Assembly (NCBI GenBank): GCA_033782935.1
Contig: JAWQEG010000166.1
Location: forward strand, 152,001-216,000
Direction: 5' to 3'
Length of the DNA stretch: 64,000 nt
From: Petrolisthes cinctipes
Taxonomy: Eukaryota > Arthropoda > Malacostraca > Decapoda > Porcellanidae
The position numbers and the translations under genes were made by a program. The notes under the pieces are model-generated. The model was given only the letters and a program-made list of their open reading frames with translations, ran no database searches and was not told where the DNA came from. The stretch's first letter is position 1; every line of letters begins with the position of its first letter. This document shows positions 50,822-61,600 of the stretch, in pieces.

Positions 50822-52321
50822 TCGGGTGTTTTGAGGTTGAATTTGGGGTATAAACGGGTGCAGAAGATGCATACACATAATGACTTTGGTCACCTAAAAT
50901 ATCGATTTTCAGCATGTTTTGGGCCTGTATTTGTAAATACTCTAAAACAGAGTAGGCAAGTACAGATCGCTTCAGGGACCTCAAAATATTGAATTTTTGG
51001 GTGTTTGGAGCCTGAATTTAAATATAAATGGGTACAGAAAATGCTTCAACATATCGACTTTTGGAAACCTAAAATATCGATTTTGAGCATGTTCTGGGCC
51101 TATATTGAAAATACTCTAACACGGAGTAGGCATGTACAGATCGCTTCTAGGACCCCAAAATATCGAATTTTCGGGTGTTTTGGGCCTGAATTTGAGATAT
51201 CGACTTTGTGCACCTAAAATATCGATTTCGAGCATGTTTTGGGCCTATATTTTGAAAATATTCTAGCACTTAGTAGGCATTTTCAGACCGCTTTTGAGAC
51301 CCCAAAATATCGAATTTTCGGGTGTTTTGAGCCTGAATTTGAGATATAAACGGGTACAGAAAATGTATGCACATATTGACTTTGGGCACCTAAAATATCG
51401 ATTTTCAGCATGTTTTGGGCCTGTATTTTGAAAATACTCTAACACAGAGTAGGCATGTACAGATCGCTTCTGGGACGCCAAAATATCGAATTTTCGGGTG
51501 TTTTGAGCCTGAATTTGAGATATAAACGAGTAAAGAAGAAGCATACACATATTGACTTTGGGCCCCTAAAATATCGATTTTCAGCATGTTTTGGGTCTGT
51601 ATCTGAGTAGGCATGTACAAATCGTTTCTGGAACCCCAAAATATCGAACTTTCGGGTGTTTGGAGCCTGAATTTGAGATATAAACGGGTACAGAAGATGC
51701 ATGCACATATCGACTTTTGGGCACCTAAAATATCGATTTTCTGTATGTTTTGGGCCTGTATTCTGAAAATACTCTAACAGGGAGTAGGCATGTACAGATC
51801 GCTTCTGGGACCCCAAAATATCGAATTTTCGGGATTTTTGGGTCTGAATTTGAGATATCGATTTTGAGAACCTAAAATATCGATTTTTAGCACGTTTGGG
51901 CCTATATTTTGAAAATATTCTAGCACTGAGTAGGCATGTACAGATCGCTTCTGGGACCCCAAAATATCGAGTTTTCAGGAGTTTTGAGCCTGAATTTGAG
52001 ATATAAACGGGTACAGAAGATGCATGCACATATCGACTTTTGGGCACCTAACATATCAATTTTTAGCATGTTTTTGGGCCTATGTTTTGAAAATATTCTA
52101 GCACTAAGTAGGCATGTACAGATCACTTCTGGGACCCCAAAATATCGAGGTTTCGGGTGTTTTGGGCCTGAATTTGAGATTTTAACGGGTACAGAAAATG
52201 CATGCACATATCGACTTTGAACACTTAAAATATCGATTTTTAGCATGTTTTGAGCCTATATTTTGAGAACATTCTAGCACTTAGTAACTTATCGCTTCTG
52301 GGACCCAAAAATATCGAAATT
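50822..52321 (+). repeat. 1501-bp HOR, copy 1
   Basis: The block recurs at 1500-1501 bp. Markers are GAATTTGGGGTATAAACGGG, CCTGTATTTGTAAATACTC, AATGCTTCAACATATCG, GTTCTGGGCCTATATTGAAAA, CGATTTCGAGCATG, ATTTTCAGACCGCTTTTGAG and GAGTAAAGAAGAAGC. Copy 1 differs slightly from copy 2 in the first 400 bp (for example AATTTAAATATAAATGGG near 51016 is one base shorter) and at TTTGTGCACC (51206), then runs essentially identical. Confidence 0.92.
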
Positions 52322-53822
52322 TCGGGTGTTTTGAGGTTGAATTTGGGGTATAAACGGGTGCAGAAGATGCATACACATAATGACTTTGGTCACCTAAAAT
52401 ATCGATTTTCAGCATTTTTTGGGCCTGTATTTGTAAATACTCTAAAACGTAGTAGGCAAGTACAGATCGCTTCTGGGGCCTCAAAATATTGAATTTTCGG
52501 GTGTTTGGAGCCTGAATTTGAGATATAAATGGGTACAGAAAATGCTTCAACATATCGACTTTTGGGCACATAAAATATCGATTTTGAGCATGTTCTGGGC
52601 CTATATTGAAAATACTCTAACACGGAGTAGGCATGTACAGATCGCTTCTAGGACCCCAAAATATCGAATTTTCGGGTGTTTTGGGCCTGAATTTGAGATA
52701 TCGACTTTGGGCACCTAAAATATCGATTTCGAGCATGTTTTGGGCCTATATTTTGAAAATATTCTAGCACTTAGTAGGCATTTTCAGACCGCTTTTGAGA
52801 CCCCAAAATATCGAATTTTCGGGTGTTTTGAGCCTGAATTTGAGATATAAACGGGTACAGAAAATGTATGCACATATTGACTTTGGGCACCTAAAATATC
52901 GATTTTCAGCATGTTTTGGGCCTGTATTTTGAAAATACTCTAACACAGAGTAGGCATGTACAGATCGCTTCTGGGACGCCAAAATATCGAATTTTCGGGT
53001 GTTTTGAGCCTGAATTTGAGATATAAACGAGTAAAGAAGAAGCATACACATATTGACTTTGGGCCCCTAAAATATCGATTTTCAGCATGTTTTGGGTCTG
53101 TATCTGAGTAGGCATGTACAAATCGTTTCTGGAACCCCAAAATATCGAACTTTCGGGTGTTTGGAGCCTGAATTTGAGATATAAACGGGTACAGAAGATG
53201 CATGCACATATCGACTTTTGGGCACCTAAAATATCGATTTTCTGTATGTTTTGGGCCTGTATTCTGAAAATACTCTAACAGGGAGTAGGCATGTACAGAT
53301 CGCTTCTGGGACCCCAAAATATCGAATTTTCGGGATTTTTGGGTCTGAATTTGAGATATCGATTTTGAGAACCTAAAATATCGATTTTTAGCACGTTTGG
53401 GCCTATATTTTGAAAATATTCTAGCACTGAGTAGGCATGTACAGATCGCTTCTGGGACCCCAAAATATCGAGTTTTCAGGAGTTTTGAGCCTGAATTTGA
53501 GATATAAACGGGTACAGAAGATGCATGCACATATCGACTTTTGGGCACCTAACATATCAATTTTTAGCATGTTTTTGGGCCTATGTTTTGAAAATATTCT
53601 AGCACTAAGTAGGCATGTACAGATCACTTCTGGGACCCCAAAATATCGAGGTTTCGGGTGTTTTGGGCCTGAATTTGAGATTTTAACGGGTACAGAAAAT
53701 GCATGCACATATCGACTTTGAACACTTAAAATATCGATTTTTAGCATGTTTTGAGCCTATATTTTGAGAACATTCTAGCACTTAGTAACTTATCGCTTCT
53801 GGGACCCAAAAATATCGAAATT
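52322..53822 (+). repeat. 1501-bp HOR, copy 2
   Basis: In direct tandem with copy 1 and nearly indistinguishable from it over the last 1.1 kb of the unit. Unit content is a mix of 176-bp, 147-bp and slightly shortened monomers. The marker CTTAGTAACTTATCGC occurs at 52280 and 53781 only, and so identifies the join between consecutive copies. Confidence 0.92.
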
Positions 53823-55165
53823 TCGGGTGTTTTGAGGTTGAATTTGGGGTATAAACGGGTGCAGAAGATGCATACACATAATGACTTTGGTCACCTAAAA
53901 TATCGATTTTCAGCATTTTTTGGGCCTGTATTTGTAAATACTCTAAAACGTAGTAGGCAAGTACAGATCGCTTCTGGGGCCTCAAAATATTGAATTTTCG
54001 GGTGTTTGGAGCCTGAATTTGAGATATAAATGGGTACAGAAAATGCTTCAACATATCGACTTTTGGGCACATAAAATATCGATTTTGAGCATGTTCTGGG
54101 CCTATATTGAAAATACTCTAACACGGAGTAGGCATGTACAGATCGCTTCTAGGACCCCAAAATATCGAATTTTCGGGTGTTTTGGGCCTGAATTTGAGAT
54201 ATCGACTTTGGGCACCTAAAATATCGATTTCGAGCATGTTTTGGGCCTATATTTTGAAAATATTCTAGCACTTAGTAGGCATTTGCAGACCGCTTTTGAG
54301 ACCCCAAAATATCGAATTTTCGGGTGTTTTGAGCCTGAATTTGAGATATAAACGGGTACAGAAAATGTATGCACATATTGACTTTGGGCACCTAAAATAT
54401 CGATTTTCAGCATGTTTTGGGCCTGTATTTTGAAAATACTCTAATACAGAGTAGGCATGTACAGATCGCTTCTGGGACCCCAAAATATCGAATTTTCGGG
54501 TGTTTTGAGCCTGAATTTGAGATATAAACGAGTAAAGAAGAAGCATACACATATTGACTTTGGGCCCCTAAAATATCGATTTTCAGCATGTTTTGGGTCT
54601 GTATCTGAGTAGGCATGTACAAATCGTTTCTGGAACCCCAAAATATCGAACTTTCGGGTGTTTGGAGACAGAATTTGAGATATAAACGGGTACAGAAGAT
54701 GCATGCACATATCGACTTTTGGGCACCTAAAATATCGATTTTCTGTATGTTTTCGGCCTGTATTCTGAAAATACTCTAACACGGAGTAGGCATGTACAGA
54801 TCGCTTCTGGGAACCCAAAATATCGAGTTTTCGGGTGTTTTGGGTCTGAATTTGAGATATCGACTTTGAGAACCTAAAATATCGATTTTTAGCACGTTTT
54901 GGGCCTATATTTTGAAAATATTCTAGCACTGAGTAGGCATGTACAGATCACTTCTGGGACCCCAAAATATCGAATTTACGGGTGTTTTGAGCCTGAATTT
55001 GAGATATAAACGGGTACAGAAGATGCATGCACATATCGACTTTTGGGCACCAAACATATCAATTTTTAGCATGTTTTTGGGCCTATATTTTGAAAATATT
55101 CTAGCACTAAGTAGGCATGTACAGATCACTTCTGGGACCCCAAAATATCGAGGTTTCGGGTGTTT
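53823..55165 (+). repeat. 1501-bp HOR, partial copy 3
   Basis: The first 840 bp or so match copy 2 almost exactly (TTTGCAGACC near 54284 in place of TTTTCAGACC is one of few differences). From about 54665 divergence rises (GGAGACAGAATTTG, TTTTCGGCC) and register is lost near 55165, where GATTTTAACGGG is replaced by GATATAAACGGGTACAGAAC. The graded loss suggests an exchange or conversion tract ending near 54665. Confidence 0.85.
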
Positions 55166-55348
55166 TAAGCCTGAATTTTAGATATAAACGGGTACAGAAC
55201 ATGCATCAACATATCGACTTTGGGCACCTAAAATATCGATTTTGAGCATGTTCTGGGCCTATATTGAAAATACTCTAACACGAAGTAGGCATGAACAGAT
55301 CGCTTCTAGGACCCCAAAATATCGAATTTTCGGGTGTTTTGGGCCTGA
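54850..55348 (+). repeat. 499-bp three-monomer duplication, copy 1
   Basis: The block recurs at an offset of 498-499 bp. It contains GAGAACCTAAAATATCG, TTTTAGCACGTTTTGGG, CACCAAACATATCAATTTTT, ATCGAGGTTTCGGG with TTTTAAGCC, GAACATGCATCAA and GTTCTGGGCCTATATTGAAAA. The length equals one 147-bp plus two 176-bp monomers. Confidence 0.87.
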
Positions 55349-55847
55349 ATTTGAGATATCGACTTTGAGAACCTAAAATATCGATTTTTAGCACGTTTTG
55401 GGCCTATATTTTGAAAATATTCTAGCACTGAGTAGGCATGTACAGATCGCTTCTGGGACCCAAAAATATCGAATTTTCGGGTGTTTTGAGCCTAAATGTC
55501 AGATATAAACGGGTACAGAAGATGCATGCACATATCGACTTTTGGGCACCAAACATATCAATTTTTAGCATGTTTTTGGGCCTATATTTGGAAAATATTC
55601 TAGCACTAAGTAGGCATGTACAGATCACTTCTGGGACCCCAAAATATCGAGGTTTCGGGTGTTTTAAGCCTGAATTTGAGATATAAACGGGTACAGAACA
55701 TGCATCAATATATCGACTTTGGGCACCTAAAATATCGATTTTGAGCATGTTCTGGGCCTATATTGTAAATACTCTAACACGGAGTAGGCATGAACAGATC
55801 GCTTCTAGGACCCCAAAATATCGAATTTTCGGGTGTTTTAGGCCTGA
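55349..55847 (+). repeat. 499-bp three-monomer duplication, copy 2
   Basis: Second copy. Differences include CCTAAATGTCAG near 55492 (copy 1 CCTGAATTTGAG), ATATTTGGAAAAT near 55585, and CATCAATATATCG near 55703. The number of changes in so short a block suggests it is not the youngest event in the window. Confidence 0.85.
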
Positions 55848-56739
55848 ATTTGAGATATCGACTTTGGGCACCTAAAATATCGATTTCTAGCATGTTTTGG
55901 GCCTATATTTTGAAAATATTCTAGCACTTAGTAGGCATTTGCAGATCGCTTCTAAGACCCCAAAATATCGAAATTTCGGGTGTTTTGAGCCTGAATTTGA
56001 GATATAAACGGGTACAGAAAATGGATGCACATATTGACTTTGGGCACCTAAAATATCGATTTTCAGCATGTTTTGGGCCTGTATTTTGAAAATACTCTAA
56101 CACGGAGTAGGCATGTACAGATTGCTTCTGGGACCCCAAAATATCGAATTTTCGGGTGTTTTGGGCCTGAAATTGAGATATCGACTTTTGGCACCTAAAA
56201 TATCGATTTTTATCTTGTTGTGGGCCTATATTTTGAAAATTTTCTAGCACTGAGTAGGCATGTACAGATCGCTTCTGGGACCCTAAAATATCGATTTTTC
56301 GGGTGTTTTGAGCCTGAATTTGAGATATCGACTTTGGGCACATAAAATATCGATTTTTAGCATGTTTTGAGCCTATACTTTGAAAACATTCTAGCACTGA
56401 GTAGGCATGTACAGATCGCTTCTCAGACCTAAAAATATCGAATTTTGGGGTGTTTTGAGGTTGAATTTGGGATATAAACGGGTGCAGAAGATGCATACAC
56501 ATATTGACTTTGGGCACCTAAAATATCGATTTTCAGCATGTTTTGGGAGTGTATCTGAGTGCCTAGGCATGTCCAGATCGCTTCTGGGACGCCAAAAAAT
56601 CGAATTTTTGGGTGTTTTGAGCCTGAATTTCAGATATAAACGGGTACAGAAGATGCATGCACATATCGACTTTTGAGCACCTAAAATATCGATTTTCTGT
56701 CTGTTTTGGGTCTGTATCTTGAAAACATTCTAATTAGGA
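55848..56739 (+). repeat. Mosaic satellite between the 499-bp duplication and the diverged 1501-bp copy
   Basis: Standard monomers continue. The segment holds one of the six TATCTTGTTGTGGGCC units (56211) and an unusual A half near 56540-56575 reading GTATCTGAGTGCCTAGGCATG, where the ~158-bp class normally reads GTATCTGAGTAGGCATG. The extra bases next to CTAGGCATGTCC make this the likely parent type of the truncated half at 59204. Nothing other than satellite is visible. Confidence 0.75.
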
Positions 56740-58140
56740 GTAGGCATGTACAGATCGTTTCTGGGACCCCAAAATATCGAACTTTCAGGTGTTTGGAGCC
56801 TGAATTTGAGATATAAACGGGTACAGAAGATGCATGCACATATCGACTTTTGGGCACCTAAAATATCGATTTTCTGTATGTTTTGGGCCTGTATTCTGAA
56901 AATACTCTAACACGGAGTAGGCATGTACAGATCGCTTCTGGGACCCCAAAATATCGAATTTTCGGGTGTTTTGGGTCTGAATTTGAGATATCGACTTTGA
57001 GAACCTAAAATATCGATTTTTAGCACGTTTTGGGCCTATATTTTGAAAATATTCTAGCACTGAGAAGGCATGTACAGATCGCTTCTGGGACCCCAAAATA
57101 TCGAGTTTTCGGGTGTTTTGAGCCTGAATTTGAGATATAAACGGGTACAGACGATGCATGCACATATCGACTTTTGGGCACCTAACATATCAATTTTTAG
57201 CATGTTTTTGGGCCTATATTTTGAAAATATTCTAGCACTAAGTAGGCATGTACAGATCACTTCTGGGACCCCAAAATATGGAGGTTTCGGGTGTTTGGAG
57301 CCTGAATTTGAGATTTTAACGGGTACAGAAAATGCATGCACATATCGACTTTGAACACTTAAAATATCGATTTTTAGCATGTTTTGAGCCTATATTTTGA
57401 AAACATTCTAGCACTGAGTAACAGATCGCTTCTGGGACCCAAAAATATCGAAATTTCGGGTGTTTTGAGGTTGAATTTGGGGTATAAACGGGTGCAGAAG
57501 ATGCATACACATAATGACTTTGGTCACCTAAAATATCGATTTTCAGCATGTTTTGGGCCTGTATTTTGAAAATACTCTAAAACGGAGTAGGCAAGTACAG
57601 ATCGCTTCTGGGACCACAAAATATCGAATTTTCGGGTGTTTTGAGCCTGAATTTGAGTTATAAACGGGTACAGAAGATTCATCAACATATCGACTTTTGG
57701 GCACCTAAAATATCGATTTTGAGCATGTTCTGGGCCTATATTGAAAATACTCTAACACGGAGTAGGCATGTACAGATCGCTTCAAGGACCCCAAAATATC
57801 GAATTTTCGGGTGTTTTGGGCCTGAATTTGAGATATCGACTTTGGGCACCTAAAATATCGATTTCTAGCATGTTTTGGGCCTATATTTTGAAAATATTCT
57901 AGCACTTAGTAGGCATTTGCAGATCGCTTCTGAGACCCCCAAATATCGAATTTTCGGGTGTTTTGAGCATGAATTTGAGATATAAACGGGTACAGAAAAT
58001 GTATGCACATATTGACTTTCGGCACCTAAAATATCGATTTTCAGCATGTTTTGGGCCTGTATTTTGAAAATACTCTAACACGGAGTAGGCATGTACAGAT
58101 CGCTTCTGGGACCCCAAAATATCGAATTTTCGGGTGTTTT
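56740..58140 (+). repeat. Diverged further copy of the 1501-bp HOR
   Basis: Aligns with about 51.61-53.01 kb at an offset near 5134 bp. Shared features are ATCGTTTCTGG with CGAACTTTC, GAGAACCTAAAATATCG, CTAACATATCAATTTTTAGC, GATTTTAACGGG, the shortened GAGTAACAGATCGC half, GAATTTGGGGTATAAACGGG, GTTCTGGGCCTATATTGAAAA and CATTTGCAGATCGC. It is less similar to copies 1-2 than those are to each other (for example ATGGAGGTTTCGG at 57279 and GATTCATCAAC near 57676). Confidence 0.78.
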
Positions 58141-58160
58141 GAGCTTGAATTTGAGATATA

Positions 58161-58620
58161 AACAGGTTCTTAAGATGCATGCACATATCGACTTTTGGGC
58201 ACCTAAAATATCGATTTTGAGCATGTTTTAGGTTTGTATCTTGATAACATTCTAACTAGGAGTAGGCATGTACAGATCGCTTCTAAGACCCAAAAATACC
58301 GAATTTTCGGGCGTTTAGAGCCTGAATTTGAGATATAAAAGGGTACAGAAGAAGAATGCACATATCGACTTTGGACACCTAAAATATCGATTTTTAGCAT
58401 GTTTTGAGCCTGTATTTTGAAAACATTCTAGCACTGAGTAGGCATGTACAGATCGCTTCTGGGACCAAAAAATATCGAATTTTCGGGTGTTTTGAGCCTG
58501 AATTTGAGATATAAACAGGTTCTTAAGATGTATGCACATATCGACTTTTGGGCACCTAAAATATCGATTTTGAGCATGTTTTAGGTCTGTATCTTGATAA
58601 CATTCTAACTAGGAGTAGGC
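58161..58620 (+). repeat. Local ~353-bp two-monomer duplication
   Basis: AACAGGTTCTTAAGATG occurs at 58161 and again at 58514, each followed by a unit ending GTATCTTGATAACATTC. The spacing is 353 bp, about two monomers. The same variant also occurs near 37390, 41600, 44305 and 61470, so this is an extra copy inserted into an X-type context by a two-monomer slip. Confidence 0.78.
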
Positions 58621-61600
58621 ATGTACAGATCGTTTCTGGGACCCCAAAATATCGAATTTTCGGGTGTTTTGGGCCTGAAATTGAGATATCGACTTTTGGC
58701 ACCTAAAATATCGATTTTTATCTTGTTGTGGGCCTATATTTTGAAAATATTCTAGCACTGAGTAGGCATGTACAGATCGCTTCTGGGACCCAAAAATATC
58801 GAATTTTCGGGTGTTTTGAGCCTGAATTTGAGATATCGACTTTGGGAACATAAAATATCGATTTTTAGCATGTTTTTGGCCTATATTTTGAAAATATTCT
58901 AGCACTGAGTAGGCATGTACAGTTCGCTTCTGAGACCCCAAAATATCGAATTTTCGGGTGTTTTGAGCCTGAATTTGAGATATAAACGGGTACAGAAGAT
59001 GCATGCACATATCGACTTTGGACAATTAAAATATCAATTTTTAGCATGTTTTGAGCCTATATTTTGAAAACATTCTATCACTGAGTAGGCATGTACAGAT
59101 CGCTTCTGGGAACCAAAAATATCGAATTTTAGGGTGTTTTGAGGTTGAATTTGGGATATAAACGGGTGCAGAAGATGAATACACATATTGACTTTGGGCA
59201 CCTAAAATATCGATTTTTAGCATGTCCAGATCGCTTCTGGGACCCCCCAAAATCGAATTTTTGGGTGATTTGAGCCTGAATTTGAGATATAAACGGGTAC
59301 AGAAGATGCATGCACATATCGACTTTCGAGCACATAAAATATCGATTTTCTGTCTGTTTTGGGCCTGTATTTTGAAAATACTCTAACACGGAGTAGGCAT
59401 GTACAGATCGCTTCTGGGACCCCAAAATATTGAATTTTCGGGTGTTTATGGCCTGAATTTGAGATATCGTCTTTGGGCACCTAAAATATCGATTTTTAGC
59501 ATGTTTTGGGCCTATATTTTGAAAATATTCTAGCACTGAGTAGGCATGTACAGATCGCTTGAGGGACCCCAAAATATCGAATTTTTGGGTGTTTTAGGCC
59601 TGAATTTGAGATATCGACTTTGGGCACCTAAAATATCGATTTTTAGCATATTTTAGGCCTATATTTTGAAAATATTCTAGCACTGAGTAGGCATGTACAG
59701 ATCGCTTCTGTGACATCAAAATATCGAATTTTCGGGTGTTTTGGGCCTGAATTTGAGATATCGACTTTGGGCACCTAAAATATCGATTTATAGCATGTTT
59801 TCGGCCTATATTTTGAAAATATTCTAGCACTGAGTAGGCATTTGCAGATCGCTTCTGAGACCCCAAAATATCGAATTTTCGGGTGTTTTGAGCCTGAATT
59901 TGAGATATAAACGGGTATAGAAGATGCATGCACATATTGACTTTGGGCACCTGAAATATCGATTTTCAGCATGTTTTGGGCATGTATCTGAGTAGGCATG
60001 TACAGATCGCTTCTGGGACTAAAAATATCGAACTTTCGGGTGTTTGGAGCCTGAATTTGAGATATAAACGGGTACAGAAGATGCATGCACATATCGACTT
60101 TTGGGCACCTAAAATATTGATTTTCAGCATGTTTTGGGCCTGTATTTTGAAAATACTCTAACATGGAGTAGGAAAGTACAGATCGCTTCAGGGACCCCAA
60201 AATATCGAATTTTCGGGTGCTTGGAGCCTGAATTTGAGATATAAACGGGTACAGAAGATGCATCCACATATCGACTTTTGGGCACCTAAAATATCGATTT
60301 TTAGCATTTTTTGGGCCTATATTTTGAAAATATTCTAGCACTGAGTAGGCATTTACAGATCGCTTCTGGGACCCCAAAATATCGAATTTTCGGGTGTTTG
60401 GAGCTTGAATTTGAGATATAAACGGGTACAGAAAATGCATGCACATATTGACTTTGGGCACCTAAAATATCGATTTTTAGGATGTTTTGGGCCTGTATTT
60501 TGAAAATACTCTAACACCGAGTAGGCATGTACAGATCTCTTCTGGGACCCAAAAATATCGAATTTTCGGGTGTTTTGAGCCTGAATTTCAGATATAAACA
60601 GGTACTGAAGATACATGCACATATCGACTTTTTGGCACCTAAAATATCGATTTTGAGCATGTTTTGGGTCTGTATCCTTAAAACATTCTAACAAGGAGTA
60701 GGTATATACAGATCGCTTCTAGGACCCAAAAATACCGAATTTCCGGGTGTTTTGACCCTAAATTTGAGATATAAAAGGGTACAGAAGATGCATGCACATA
60801 TTGACTTTGGACACTTAAAATATCGATTTTTAGCATGTTTTGAGCCTATATTTTGAAAACATTCTAGCACTAAGTATGCATGTACAGATCGCTTCTGGGA
60901 CCCCAAAATATCGAATTTTCAGGTGTTTTGAGCCTGATATGAGATATAAACGGGTACAGAAAATGCATGCACATATCGACTTTGGACACTTAAAATATCG
61001 ATTTTTAGCATGTTTTGATCCTATATTTTGAAAACATTCTAGCACTGAGTAGCAGATCGCTTATGGGACCCCAAAATATCGAATTTTCGGGTGTTTTGAG
61101 GTTGAATTTGGGATATAAACGGGTGCAGAAGATACATACACATAATGACTTTGGTCACCTAAAATATCGATTTTAGCATGTTTTGTGCCAATATTTTGAA
61201 AACATACTAGAACTAAGTAGGCATGTACAGATCGCTTCTGGGACCGAAAAATATCGAATTTTCGGGTGTTGTGAGGTTGAAATTGAGATATAAACGAGTG
61301 CAGAAGATGCATACACATATCGACTTTTGGGCACCTAAAATATCGATTTTCTGTATGTTTTGGGCCTGTATTTTGAAAATACTCTAACACGGAGTAGGCA
61401 TGTACAGATCGCTTCTGGGACAACAAAATATTGAATTTTCTGGTGTTTTGAGCCTGAATTTGAGATATAAACAGGTTCTTAAGATGCATGCACATATCGA
61501 CTTTTGGGCACCTAAAATATCGATTTTGAGCATGTTTTAGGTCTGTATCTTGATAACATTCTAACTAGGAGTAGGCATGTACAGATCGCTTCTAAGACCC

